A DNA stretch of 53,329 bases from [Clostridium] methylpentosum DSM 5476. Lineage in GTDB: Bacteria > Bacillota > Clostridia > Oscillospirales > Ruminococcaceae. The stretch lies in the NCBI GenBank assembly GCA_000158655.1, contig EQ973343.1, positions 287,942-341,270 of the forward strand. Direction: 5' to 3'. The position numbers were made by a program, and so were the translations under genes. Shown in pieces: positions 42,287 through 52,000 of this stretch (the stretch's first letter is position 1; each line of letters begins with the position of its first letter). The notes under the pieces are model-generated. The model was given only the letters and a program-made list of their open reading frames with translations, had not been told where the DNA came from and ran no database searches.

Positions 42287-43486
42287 TCACTCCTTTACTT
42301 TGGCAACCATTTCTTCAACCGTGGCTGTCTGTTGCTTGATTATCTGGTGGTGTCGCTCGGTCAGTTTTGCCTGCTTCTCAATCGTTTCCAGATACTCCGT
42401 CTGATTGTCCTTGTCTATCTGTTTCAACATCTTCAAGGTCGGTGCAACCTGCCTTTGTAGCCAGTTGAGTGTACGTTCTAACGTGTACGGTTTTGGCTTT
42501 GTTGTCAGCTTTACGGGTGGTCGCCCCTCGCCAATGAACCAAGCCCAGCGTACATTTGTTTTCCAGTCGCTTTTTCGCTTGTCTGGTTCTTTATCAGCAA
42601 AGCGGATATACTGGTTGATAATAGAAAATGCTGTCTGTTCTGCGTCATAATGTGTCAGCAGTTCCACAACAGCATAATAGGCACGTTCATTTTTCAAACG
42701 TATCTCAAATCTATTTTTTATGGGGACTTCTTCAATCGGTATGCCAAGTTTTGCGTACTGTTCGTAATTCTTTTCATAACAGCAGAAGTATACTTCACTT
42801 GAAAATGAACCGATATACAACGTGTGTCCCATACCGTATTTATCCGTTTCGTTATGCTTTACCAGTTCCCCAGAACCATAGCTTTTGAAAGAACGGAATT
42901 TAGAAATACATTCCTCATTCTCGCATTTTCGTATCAGCTCTGGAATATCAAGTAAACCCGTTCGGTCATTGATTGCCAAATCAAGACGTTTCATCACACC
43001 GCCCTCAACCAATGCGTCCGTGAAGAAGTCATACCAACTTCGCTCTTGTGCCAGCAGATAACTTTCAAACTGACGACAGCCTTTGCCTTTGAGTTCTAGC
43101 AGGACACCTTTTTCCTCGTCCTGCGATACATACACAAACACATCTCCGATATGATAATACTCGGTGTATTTATAATGTCCGTAATCTTCGTGAAGCATAT
43201 AGTCGATATTGAGCTTTAATATATTCTTGATGATATGCTTTATATCCATTGTGGGAAAACGGATACGCACATAATCAAACAGCAGGAACATGGGATTGTC
43301 GGGATTGAATTTTTCCACCGCTTCTAAAAGCGTATGTTTCATGTCCTCAGTCAGCGTTACCTTTCCTGCTTCGATACGGCTCAAATGTTCACGGCTGATA
43401 TTTGCCATGATTGCAAGCCTTGTCTGCGATACGCTGTATGCACAGCGTTTCTCTTTCAAGGCGGTTAAAAAATCAGTTTCATTCAG
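42287..43486 (-). CDS. mobT: MobT relaxase (Tn916 Orf20), about 399 aa
   Basis: An N-terminal XRE helix-turn-helix (RCAYSVSQTRLAIMANISREHLSRIEAGKVTL) is followed by a Rep_trans-type rolling-circle relaxase domain (MKRLDLAINDRTGLLDIPEL with the metal site, and FCCYEKNYEQYAKLG with candidate tyrosines). It nicks oriT, which lies just upstream. A TTG at 43459 could be the start, but the first HTH helix would then be cut; a CTG at 43486 with GGGGG upstream gives the complete helix (NETDFLTALKEKR), so this start is used with reserve. Confidence 0.85.
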   Translation of the reverse strand: MNETDFLTALKEKRCAYSVSQTRLAIMANISREHLSRIEAGKVTLTEDMKHTLLEAVEKFNPDNPMFLLFDYVRIRFPTMDIKHIIKNILKLNIDYMLHEDYGHYKYTEYYHIGDVFVYVSQDEEKGVLLELKGKGCRQFESYLLAQERSWYDFFTDALVEGGVMKRLDLAINDRTGLLDIPELIRKCENEECISKFRSFKSYGSGELVKHNETDKYGMGHTLYIGSFSSEVYFCCYEKNYEQYAKLGIPIEEVPIKNRFEIRLKNERAYYAVVELLTHYDAEQTAFSIINQYIRFADKEPDKRKSDWKTNVRWAWFIGEGRPPVKLTTKPKPYTLERTLNWLQRQVAPTLKMLKQIDKDNQTEYLETIEKQAKLTERHHQIIKQQTATVEEMVAKVKE

Positions 43487-43489
43487 TTG

Positions 43490-43687
43490 TCATACCCCCA
43501 ATCGTGATAATTTTGTGATATTGTGATAATTTCAAGGTTTTATCACAAAAGGCGAGATGTACGAAAAACCCTCATTCCATGCGGTCTTGCAAAGGTTTTT
43601 GTGGAAGTTTCCGCCGTAATTGTGCCCCTCTGTTAGATAATGAGGGGCTTGTTTCTGCTGGCGTGGCTGACGCCACACCAGCAACGG
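43490..43687. other. oriT region with direct and inverted repeats
   Basis: Four TGTGATA-type repeats lie at 43505-43550. The inverted repeat CCCCTC / GAGGGG (43625-43630, 43642-43647) encloses, on the minus strand, ATCTAACA, which resembles the nick region of related ICE origins. A further hairpin GTGGC-tgac-GCCAC with GCTGG/CCAGC arms follows at 43658-43684. The place, between orf20 and orf21, is that of oriT in Tn916. Confidence 0.7.
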
Positions 43688-45082
43688 CTAGTCCGTGCCG
43701 TCGCCTTTCGCTTCGCACGTCGCCGTCCCGTCCTGCCTTGCATATGCAAGAGAACCTATGGTCTGCAAAAAATCATATCCTTTCGGGACTAAAGGCGTGT
43801 AAAATTCACTTATGATGCTTGTTCCCACATCACAATAGCCACGCCCTTTGATACGCTTCTGGAAAAACTGTTTTTTCACATCAGAACCAAACAGCATACC
43901 GTAACCTAATTCGCTGATACGTCCCAACCCTACACGGAAATTGAAGTTATCTCTGATACCGTCCGAGAAATATTTTGCGTCTGGTCGCTGGCAGGCAACG
44001 ATAAGGAAATACCCTGCTTGTCGCCCCAGCATGACGATTTTCTTTAACTGGCTAAGTAAACTCACGCTTTCCTTTGTCCCCAGCATTTCAAAAAACGCCA
44101 CATATTCATCAAAGATTAAAAAGCAGGGCGGTAAGCTAAGATAGGCGTAGTTTTCTCCCGTTTTATAGTTCGGGTGTTGCTTCATTTCTTCGCTTCGTTG
44201 TACCATGCCCTCATAAAAGGCATTGACGCAATCAATCATTTCTTCTTTAGTGTGATACACGTTTCCCATGACTGTTCCCAAATCTGCAAGGTCAGCGTTC
44301 TTTGGGTCTAAGATGTAAAGGACAGCGTTGGTATGCAGTAGGGCTTCAATGAGCGTCAGAAGAAAATAGGTTTTACCGCCACCAGTCCCACCAGCAATCA
44401 GAGCGTGAGGGAGTGCGTCATATTCCCAGACAAGATTTTTCATCAGTCTAAGACAGCCGTTTTCTGCCCGTACTTCATCAATAGTAATGCGGTTTGCTAT
44501 CATGTCATAAAGCAGGGTATATTTAATATAGCCGTCATGTAAGGTCTTGTCGGTCAGCTCGCAATACAAGCCACTTTCCAATTTATCCTCTAACCGTAAA
44601 AGTTGGTCTTGATATTTTCCTAATGTGATTTCACAGCGGATATGAAGCAGTCCCTTTTCCATTTGATAATAAATCTTTGGAAACCAGACGATTTTTTCCC
44701 TTGATCTGCTTTGCAGGTCAGTAAAAAAACCGCTGTCTTGTACGGTATCGGCTTCATACCACTTATTTTCCAATATCATTCGTGCCAGCTTTTGACGGTG
44801 CAGTAGCTTCTTGAAACTGTCGTAACAGAAGCGGTAATACAGAAAAGCGACCAATGCACAAACACCAGTCGCTATCAGTATGGTTATGAAGTTATAAGGG
44901 GAAAGCGTCAAGCCGTTGTCTAACAAGCTGAAATGTTCCCAATCGGTACGTATGAGCTGTTTTATATTCAGTAGCAGGAGAACCGCCACGAATACAATCA
45001 GAAGCGTTCCCAATGAAAAGCGATAGACGAGGTTCTTATCGCTGGCTCTGATACGGTGTCCTTTATTCCAAATTATTCGCAT
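43688..45082 (-). CDS. FtsK/SpoIIIE-type coupling protein (Tn916 Orf21), 464 aa
   Basis: Two membrane helices near the N-terminus (GTLLIVFVAVLLLLNI and FITILIATGVCALVAFLYY) are followed by the motor domain: Walker A GGTGGGKTYFLLTL near residue 235, Walker B PPCFLIFDEYVAFFE, and the FNFRVGLGR segment. It delivers the relaxase-DNA complex to the channel, as TcpA does. The start codon follows the cargo terminator region by about 30 bp. Confidence 0.94.
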   Translation of the reverse strand: MRIIWNKGHRIRASDKNLVYRFSLGTLLIVFVAVLLLLNIKQLIRTDWEHFSLLDNGLTLSPYNFITILIATGVCALVAFLYYRFCYDSFKKLLHRQKLARMILENKWYEADTVQDSGFFTDLQSRSREKIVWFPKIYYQMEKGLLHIRCEITLGKYQDQLLRLEDKLESGLYCELTDKTLHDGYIKYTLLYDMIANRITIDEVRAENGCLRLMKNLVWEYDALPHALIAGGTGGGKTYFLLTLIEALLHTNAVLYILDPKNADLADLGTVMGNVYHTKEEMIDCVNAFYEGMVQRSEEMKQHPNYKTGENYAYLSLPPCFLIFDEYVAFFEMLGTKESVSLLSQLKKIVMLGRQAGYFLIVACQRPDAKYFSDGIRDNFNFRVGLGRISELGYGMLFGSDVKKQFFQKRIKGRGYCDVGTSIISEFYTPLVPKGYDFLQTIGSLAYARQDGTATCEAKGDGTD

Positions 45083-45114
45083 AAATCAATCACTCCAATC
45101 TTAAATTTAAGTAT

Positions 45115-45168
45115 GAAAAAAGCAGTCAATCTTAAAAGACTGACCGCTTTGTGTGTATGAATATGAAG
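45115..45168 (-). repeat. Cargo-slot terminator and flank, copy B
   Basis: On the minus strand AAAGCGGTCAGTCTT pairs with AAGATTGACTGCTTT, followed by TTTC. The preceding CTTCATATTCATACACACAAAGC and the following stretch match copy A at 41390-41443 almost base for base. It ends the five-gene array. Confidence 0.78.
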
Positions 45169-45192
45169 TTGTTACATTGTAGGGTATGTTCA

Positions 45193-45699
45193 TTATATAT
45201 GCTTTGTTGTTTTAACTCTTGATTGTGCAATTTCTTCAAATAGCTGTTTTTCGTTTAGGTCTTTAAAAACTCTTTTGGGAATTAACGTATATATTCGTGG
45301 TGCTTGAATTAAGTAATAAAAATCATGGCTTTCCCATAGTGCAGAGTAAATGTCCCACTTCATTTCTGATTCAATGCTTTGTGTTTTAAATTTAATGGTT
45401 TCCTTAGAAAATACCAGCGTATATTCCTCATGATATTTTGCAGTTTGTTTGAATTTCAGTATAGGCATTAGGATATATAAATAGCTTCCCAATGCAGTTA
45501 CAACAATTATCAATCCAAATATTAAAATACTAAATACACTAAAAGAGGAGAACAGCATATAAACGACTGACAGCAACAAAAATACAGCGACTAAAGCAAT
45601 ATCATATTTATGTATATTTTTACTAGAAATTAAATATTGCCTTTCTGCTTTTATATATTCACTTTGAGTATATTGAAATCTTAATTCTACTGTTTCCAA
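45193..45699 (-). CDS. YcxB-like membrane protein, 168 aa
   Basis: Two adjacent hydrophobic helices (about 30-75) are followed by a C-terminal domain of about 90 residues (TLVFSKETIKFKTQSIESEMKWDIYSALWESHDFYYLIQAPRIYTLIPKRVF), the YcxB-like pattern also related to PH-like domains. Function is unknown. A TTG at 45699 with GGGGGA upstream is taken as start; an ATG at 45720 has no ribosome site. It is the last gene of the array. Confidence 0.75.
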   Translation of the reverse strand: METVELRFQYTQSEYIKAERQYLISSKNIHKYDIALVAVFLLLSVVYMLFSSFSVFSILIFGLIIVVTALGSYLYILMPILKFKQTAKYHEEYTLVFSKETIKFKTQSIESEMKWDIYSALWESHDFYYLIQAPRIYTLIPKRVFKDLNEKQLFEEIAQSRVKTTKHI

Positions 45700-45755
45700 A
45701 GGTATTCCCCCATTCGTCATATAAATAATCTTTGCTACAATTTCAAATTTGAAAA

Positions 45756-46298
45756 TCACTTTTTCTTGATAAGTTTCAGTTTTATATTTCTCCTTTCAGC
45801 AATCTTCTGAAACACCTCCACCACATACAAGCATTGTGCCTTAAATGGTAGTAAGGTCAATTCGTCATTGGATTGTATTTGTTTCATTGCTTCTTGTAAT
45901 TCTGAAAGTTCTAATAAATTGACTGCCACACAAAAGAAAGTCTTTCTACGCCCGTCATTATAGTTAGAAAGTAAGTAAGAAAGAATTTGTGTTTTTTCCT
46001 GCTGTTCAAGATTATATTGCTCAATGCCTATGTTTTTTGCTCTTTCTAAATCTGCTTTTCGCCGTTTATGCGTGATGAAAGAATCATAATCATCAATGTG
46101 TTGATATTTTTCGCATGGATATTGTTTGCATTCATAGCAATATTCAATCTGTCCATGTTCAAGACTACATTTTGCAATTCTGCATGATTGATTACCATTG
46201 CCACAACCGCCACAGTAATTTCCCAAAAGCATAGGGCATAGTCCGCAATTCAATCCGCAAAGAGAAAATAATTGGTTTTTTCGTTCAAATCCTTTCAT
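45756..46298 (-). CDS. DUF3795 family cysteine-rich protein, 180 aa
   Basis: The N-terminal 60 residues hold about ten cysteines in the spacing CGLNCGLCPMLLGNYCGGCGNG, CRIAKC and CYECKQYPCEKY, which fits DUF3795, a presumed zinc-binding domain. The rest is helical. The family is common in clostridial cargo and has no assigned role. The 45-bp junction repeat lies just upstream. Start: ATG after TTAGGAGACTGGTACT. Confidence 0.8.
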   Translation of the reverse strand: MKGFERKNQLFSLCGLNCGLCPMLLGNYCGGCGNGNQSCRIAKCSLEHGQIEYCYECKQYPCEKYQHIDDYDSFITHKRRKADLERAKNIGIEQYNLEQQEKTQILSYLLSNYNDGRRKTFFCVAVNLLELSELQEAMKQIQSNDELTLLPFKAQCLYVVEVFQKIAERRNIKLKLIKKK

Positions 46299-46313
46299 AG
46301 TACCAGTCTCCTA

Positions 46314-46362
46314 ACTTCAAATTTATCTTTGTATTTATTGACTTTTACAAACTGGGATTTAT
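46314..46362. repeat. Junction repeat, copy 2
   Basis: Shares ATCTTTGTATTTATTGACTT and flanking bases with copy 3 and, with one change, copy 1. In copies 2 and 3 the gene before it ends in the same AGA-TAA, and the stop codon is part of the repeat. Confidence 0.75.
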
Positions 46363-46961
46363 CTGGCAGACTTGTTTATCCACTCATCAAGAAATTTCAT
46401 TTGTTCTTCCGTGTGAAACCAATGCTCTCCGTTTCTCATAACAGTAAGTGTTGCATTAGTTTGTTTTGTAAATTCAGATATAGTTGCATAAGAAGTCAAG
46501 TTATCTTTCTCACCAAATAAAATATTTGTTGGAATTTTCCATGTAGTTGGATTTTCTTTTACATAACAGAGATATTCCCATGAGAGTGTTTCTCCAAAAG
46601 TTGTTTTAATTTCTTTTTTATCTCGAAGTTCATCTTCTGTAACATTTGCCCAATACATCATATCTGCAATCAGTTTTTCCATATTCACAATAGGTGAAAT
46701 AAAATATGCTTTTTCTATTTGCTTATCTGATAAGGCGTTCATAGCGAAATAGGCACCTATGCTATTTGCAACTATTTGAACAGATTTGTAATGTTTGCAA
46801 ATCAAATCAAAAAGTGATGGAAATTCTTCTTTTGCTTCCCATGGATATTGTGCAGTATAGTTGAGTCCAACCACATCACAATCACTAAAAAGAGGTTTGT
46901 AATGTGAAGACTCCTCTGCATTTCCACCTTTACCATGTATATAAATAACTACTTTATCCAT
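46359..46961 (-). CDS. Alpha/beta hydrolase (RBBP9/YdeN-like), 200 aa
   Basis: The sequence opens VVIYIHGKGGNAEES, with the HG oxyanion motif, and has IVANSIGAYFAMNA with the candidate nucleophile serine, a late GEKDNLTSY acid and the histidine in NGEHWFHTEEQ. The start is the ATG at 46961 with GAGGAGGACAACT before it. It is a small serine hydrolase of unknown substrate. Confidence 0.85.
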   Translation of the reverse strand: MDKVVIYIHGKGGNAEESSHYKPLFSDCDVVGLNYTAQYPWEAKEEFPSLFDLICKHYKSVQIVANSIGAYFAMNALSDKQIEKAYFISPIVNMEKLIADMMYWANVTEDELRDKKEIKTTFGETLSWEYLCYVKENPTTWKIPTNILFGEKDNLTSYATISEFTKQTNATLTVMRNGEHWFHTEEQMKFLDEWINKSAR

Positions 46962-47015
46962 AATAGTTGTCCTCCTCAACTTCCGATTTGTATACTAAAT
47001 TGAAGTATAAAATCA

Positions 47016-47429
47016 TCATTTCCTGTTGGGCTTTCTTTTTATTCCCAATAATTTAACAAAATCATTAAATAAGATTGTATCTGTTGGCTCAAACATCAAC
47101 CATTTTCCGTCATGATAGGTTTTTGTTTCATCATAAATTTTTTGCACTTCTTTTGAATAACTATTTCTATCTGTATCAAATTTTAATCGTTCATCTTTCC
47201 CTAAGATAATCATAAATCCTACACAGTTTTCCCTTGCGTACAATGCACAAAGCGTTTTTCCGCCACGACGATATTTATACTCATAAGTCCACGCTTTACC
47301 ACCTTTGTTCCATAAACATTCCATGTCATACTTTTCATCAATTAAGGCACACAGTTTATTCCATATAGCATATAATGATTGCCCGACTAAAGCAGTCATT
47401 TCTTCTGCATTAGGTATTTTATCCAGCAT
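47016..47429 (-). CDS. DUF3788 family protein, 137 aa
   Basis: The core GGKAWTYEYKYRRGGKTLCALYARENCVGFMIILGKDER and DGKWLMFEPTD follows DUF3788, as in the gene at 29334. The second ATG (47429) is at a better distance from AAAGGAG than the first. It follows the VOC gene across the junction repeat. Confidence 0.8.
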   Translation of the reverse strand: MLDKIPNAEEMTALVGQSLYAIWNKLCALIDEKYDMECLWNKGGKAWTYEYKYRRGGKTLCALYARENCVGFMIILGKDERLKFDTDRNSYSKEVQKIYDETKTYHDGKWLMFEPTDTILFNDFVKLLGIKRKPNRK

Positions 47430-47446
47430 ACTCATTTCTCCTTTAT

Positions 47447-47496
47447 AACTTCTTATTTATCTTTGTATTTATTGACTTCTACAAACAAGAATTTAT
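47447..47496. repeat. Junction repeat, copy 3
   Basis: Almost identical with copy 2 over about 40 bases; includes the AGA-TAA stop of the VOC gene at its right side. Confidence 0.75.
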
Positions 47497-47951
47497 CTCA
47501 TACAGGCATTTATAAATTTCATAGGCACGTCCATGCGTTCTGCAACTTGTTCTGGTGTCATTCCGCTATTTAAGAAACGCTTGCATACTATTTTCATGTT
47601 TTCTCCAACTTCGATAATATGTTTATCTGGGTCATAAAAGCGGACTACACGTTGTCCCCATGAATGTTCTATAATAGGGTGGACATATTCAATATCATAT
47701 TCTTTCAGCCTATCAGCAAATTTATCAAAATCATCTTCTTCAAAATAGACTTCAAAATTTTTACCGCCAAAAGAAATATCACTTGTACCGATAAACTCTT
47801 TGTATGTTTCACTTGTCTGTAAGGCTAAGCCACCTGTTAAAGTTTTATTTGCTCCAAAATCCATAATTACACGAAGTCCAAAAACTTTTTTATAAAACTC
47901 AACTGATTTATCTATATCAGTCACTACCAACATAGGATTTTTAAATTTCAT
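47493..47951 (-). CDS. Glyoxalase/VOC family protein, 152 aa
   Basis: The N-terminal VVTDIDKSVEFYKKVFGLRVIMDFGANKTLTGGLAL and C-terminal FYDPDKHIIEVGEN strands are classical for the vicinal oxygen chelate fold; the E of IIEVGE and H of EHSWGQR are likely metal ligands. After the VOC domain comes a short helix-turn-helix-like tail (SGMTPEQVAERMDVPMKFI). The family includes bleomycin and fosfomycin resistance proteins, but the substrate here is open. It is the first gene of the five-gene array. Confidence 0.85.
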   Translation of the reverse strand: MKFKNPMLVVTDIDKSVEFYKKVFGLRVIMDFGANKTLTGGLALQTSETYKEFIGTSDISFGGKNFEVYFEEDDFDKFADRLKEYDIEYVHPIIEHSWGQRVVRFYDPDKHIIEVGENMKIVCKRFLNSGMTPEQVAERMDVPMKFINACMR

Positions 47952-47995
47952 TTTCGCTACCTCCGCAAGTTCAAATTATCTGTTTCCATACCCAT

Positions 47996-48024
47996 ATTAT
48001 AACAGTCACTTGTATTTGCTACAA
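47996..48024 (-). promoter_or_regulatory. Cargo-slot promoter, copy B
   Basis: On the minus strand TTGTAG (48019-48024), 17 bp, TATAAT (47996-48001), then ATGGGTATGGAAAC and a GAACTTGCGGAGG ribosome region. It is the counterpart of 41888-41916. Confidence 0.78.
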
Positions 48025-48031
48025 TGAAAAT

Positions 48032-48451
48032 CTAGTTTGCCAGTTTATTTTTTTGTTGTCCTTGTGGTGCAAGGTTCTGTGGATTGTTGTTCTGTGGATT
48101 TCCTGCTGGCTGGTTGCCTTTGTTCTTCAAGATAATATCGTCAGCCTTGATGTACCAGTCCACATCAGCCCCTCTAAAGTTGGCATTTGCCACCGTATCA
48201 GCTACGGGATTGATTAACTCCACTTCCGCATTATAAGGAAAGTCCTTTACGGGAACATCAGCGGGGATTGACACTTGTATCATGCGTTCCTGCACACTAC
48301 ATTTCAAATCATAAGTACGACGCTTAATTTCATCACTTGTCGTTCCGTCCTCATTTTCTACACGCACCTCATGTCGAAGTGCAGAGAATTTCAATACTCC
48401 AAAAGTTTTTTCGTTATCTAATACAATTCCATTTGCTAATCTCATAATCAA
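48032..48451 (-). CDS. Tn916 Orf22, DUF961 protein, 139 aa
   Basis: The sequence GIVLDNEKTFGVLKFSALRHEVRVENEDGTTSDEIKRRTYDLKCS and the NFRGADVDWYIKADDIIL end correspond to Orf22; after the domain comes a low-complexity N/Q/P tail. DUF961 proteins (YdcP) are beta-rich and act with the relaxase in replication and transfer in related ICEs. It begins 8 nt after orf23 ends. Confidence 0.92.
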   Translation of the reverse strand: MIMRLANGIVLDNEKTFGVLKFSALRHEVRVENEDGTTSDEIKRRTYDLKCSVQERMIQVSIPADVPVKDFPYNAEVELINPVADTVANANFRGADVDWYIKADDIILKNKGNQPAGNPQNNNPQNLAPQGQQKNKLAN

Positions 48452-48459
48452 ATACCCCC

Positions 48460-48783
48460 TTATTTGCTTTCTGCTGGTAACATATCATCAGCCATTAAAA
48501 TGTAGTTTGTAAATCCACGTCCTTTGACGTTGTAACCCTCTGCGGTAATGCGTGGGTTAATCAGTTTTACTTTCTGCTCTGGCTTAAAATGCTTCTCGCC
48601 AGCTTTTGCAGGCAATACAACGATAATGTCGTCGGCTCTCTGAATATCCGAATACAAGTTGTAACTTCTTGATACGGGAGTGTAACGCCCATTGATACGT
48701 TGCTGGTCTACTTTGTTTTCCCCTGCAAATTCCAAGTTTCCAAAAGTCTGTGCCACATTCGGCACGATATATTTTAATTCCAT
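48460..48783 (-). CDS. Tn916 Orf23, DUF961 protein, 107 aa
   Basis: VPNVAQTFGNLEFAGENKVDQQRINGRYTPVSRSYNLYSDIQRADDIIVVLPAKAGEKHF is the standard Orf23/YdcP sequence type, related to Orf22. It is the first gene of the transfer operon on this side. The ATG follows ACGAGGTAAAACAAT. Confidence 0.92.
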   Translation of the reverse strand: MELKYIVPNVAQTFGNLEFAGENKVDQQRINGRYTPVSRSYNLYSDIQRADDIIVVLPAKAGEKHFKPEQKVKLINPRITAEGYNVKGRGFTNYILMADDMLPAESK

Positions 48784-49004
48784 ATTGTTTTACCTCGTTT
48801 CTTTCTATTAGTTTGATTGTTTTGTATTCTGGCAGTTAATGAGATACCAGCAAGCCCAGACAGTAAAGGGTAAACTGTATGCTGACGCACTCTTGACGAT
48901 CTGGGTTCTTGCAGGTAATCGGCAGACAAGCCAGAATAGAAGTAGTCTGCCTATTTAAGTTACGGCGGAGAGCGTGATTTTTCTTTTCTCATGCAGTTAC
49001 CGCC
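48784..49004. other. Gap between orf23 and the adhesin gene
   Basis: About 220 bp without a gene. In Tn916 the main promoter of the transfer operon and the small orf24 lie here. I see no near-consensus promoter pair that I would defend. Confidence 0.4.
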
Positions 49005-52000
49005 TTATGATTTCTTCATCTTACGGCGTTTGAAGAAGTATGTACCAGCCAGACCGCCAGCAGAAACAAACATCATAATCGCAAAGGCAAGAATATTTGT
49101 ATTGTCGCCCGTTTTTGGACTGTCTGTTTTCGTTGGTGTATCTGGTGTAGTTGGCTTCTCTGGTTCTTCTGGCGTAGGTGTTTCTGGTACTTCCTTAATA
49201 GTAACCGTCTGCCCGTCGTCCTCAATGTCCTTATGCTCCGTAACTTTTATCGGTTTGTCTGGATTGCTTAAATCGTATAATTCCTCAAAAGTTACAAACT
49301 GTTTACCGCCAAGAGCAGAAGCGTCAAAAGTAAATGCAATCTTTACTTCCATAGTTTCACTGTCAGACGTAAATGTGTAGTCATTTTCAACTTTTTTATC
49401 ATTGATGATAAGCTCTGCATTTTCTTCTTTTAACATCTGCCAGCCCACAAGCTGATACTTTGTACCGACTTCTAAGCCCTCTAACTTGACCGTATCAACA
49501 ATCGTTACGTCCTTGCCAGCTTCAATCTCTTTCTTGCCGTCCTTGTCCGTAGCTGTGGTATGGATTTTGATGATACGTTCTGTGATAAGTACCGTTTGTC
49601 CGTCGTCCTCAATATCTTTATGTTCCGCAACTTTCACGGGTTCTTCTGGATTGCTTAAATCATACAATTCTTCAAAAGTTACAAGGTTCTTACCGCCAAG
49701 AGCAGACGCATTGAATGTATAAGCGATTTCCACTTTCATAGCTTCATCATCAGCGACAAAGGTATAATCACTTTCCACTCGTTTACCACCTACAAGAAGC
49801 TCGGCATTTTCTTCTTTCAACATCTGCCAGCCTTTTAACTGATACTTTGTACCTTTTACAAGACCGTCTAATTTGACCGTATCAATGATAGTAACGTCAT
49901 TCCCTGCAAGGATAGTCTTTTCGCCGTCCTTGCTGGTAGCTGTGGTATGGATAGTGATTTCTTTTTCGTATTCATCAGTCAGCGTACCTAAATCAACGAC
50001 AACCTTATTTCTGGAAATAACAATCTCAAACGGTGGAATAATTTTGAAGCCTTTGTTGCTTTCACAACGTAATTCTTCAATGATGTAGGTATCATAAAGC
50101 AAAGCACCTTTGCTGTCGTCTGGTTCAGAAGTACCAAACCACACACCGTCCTCGCTTGTTTTTCCTGCATTGGTATTGTGCTTGTGGGAAGCCCAATCAG
50201 AAGCAGTAGAGAATTGTCCGTTATCATCAGTTACAACAACATGACTTTCGCCCGTCGTCTTGCTTGTGATCCTAAACGGAACATCTGCAAGACGCTTGTG
50301 CGAACCTGCACCAATTTTTACGCCCTCAATATCGCCACGTTTAATCTGGTTATAGATAGAGTGGGCTTCGTCAGTCAAATCTACGATTTTTCCATTTTCT
50401 GTGATTTCAAAGTCAATCTCTTTTGCACCCTCTGTCAAATATCCCTCTGGCGGTTTTTGTTCAGACATCCTAAATTTTCCGTAAGGTAACAAATCAGCAG
50501 AAGTAGAAGCGATACCCTCAATGTCGGTATAGATTGTCTTTACTACTTCATTTTTCTTGTATAGCTTGCCCTCAACCAAGACAGCATTATCATTTAAGGA
50601 AATGATTTCAAAGGTGGTATCTTTCAAAGTCGCACCGCCTTGAGCTTTCGTGTCACCCGTTTCTAAATCTCGTTTTTGGATTTTCACACCGCCACGAATG
50701 ACTTTATCTGATACATGGTACTGATTACTTCCAGACAATACGGCAAGGTCGCCGTCCTCTGTAATCTGTGTCAGATATATTCCTTTTATCTGTTCTTCGC
50801 TACCGTCTCCCTGCATATATGCACCCTCTAATAAGTAACCAGACGGACTTTTTGTTTCTTCGACGGTTAGTGTTCCTAAAGGAAGCACGTTTTTACCGTC
50901 CTGCATATAGAAGCTGTCCCCAGATACTTTATAAGCGTTAGCTAAACGGGTAATGTAATGGATAGCTCCGTCGCTGTCTTTTTCAGCGATAGTCTTTGTT
51001 ACCCATGTTCTTGTAGGCTGTGCTGGAAGATTGTTCTTGTTGTAATATCCAGCGTAGAAGTTCCATGTAAACTCTGCTCCCTCTAAAGAAGCGTTTCCCT
51101 GCGGATTGGATTTCTGTGTTTCCATGTCAATCTTGAATAGCTCAATCAAGGTATCTGTTACTTTTGGTGTATCAGATACTTTTAAAGTCGCTGTTTTTCC
51201 AGCTTCCACAGATAAAGAGTAAACTGTTTTATCAATTTTAAATCCTGCTGGTGCAGAAAGTTCCTTGATATATACTGTAGTGGCTCTTACTTCAACGGCT
51301 TCTGTATTTCCGCTGGTATCAGTCGTAAGGGTGGCAAGCTGTTTCGTGCAGTCTTTATCAGAATACACACCGTATGTTGCACCAGCGATTGAATAAATCC
51401 CGTTGCCGTCTGTAATATTGGCATTGGTGGAAGTCTTTTGAAGTTTGGCATTTCCGACAGCTAACTTCGCCCAGAATTGCCCTAACTCTTGACCCTCGCC
51501 AGAATAGATATATCCGCCACAGTCATAACGTCCTTTGTTTTCTTTAACAAAGGCTTTTGCTCCTGCGAATACTTCATCTTGTACGGCTTTTGGGATTTCA
51601 TCATAGGAAGCTCGCACATTATCGCATTGCCAGTCAAGCTGAACACTTAATCTCTGCCAGACAACAAGCTGTCTTAATAGGTAGGCGTGTTTACTGCTTA
51701 TTCCGCTGTGGCTGTCTGTGTACTGTTTCACATACTCAATAGATAAGGCAACGTCGCTTATCCGGTCGGCACTCATGCGTGAGCTTGCGTCTGTTCTGGT
51801 CTTATAGCCGTTTTTAAACGCTGTGTTGATGTCAATACAATAAGCGTCCTTGCCCTCAACGGTTAAATGTCCCTCATTAAAGGTAGAACTGATAGAACCG
51901 TCATTCATTACTTGTTCTACGATACCGACACGCTCTTTACTTTCCGTCCAATACTGTGTATTAGACGCATGAACCGTTGAACTCGGTAAAGCGGTAACGA

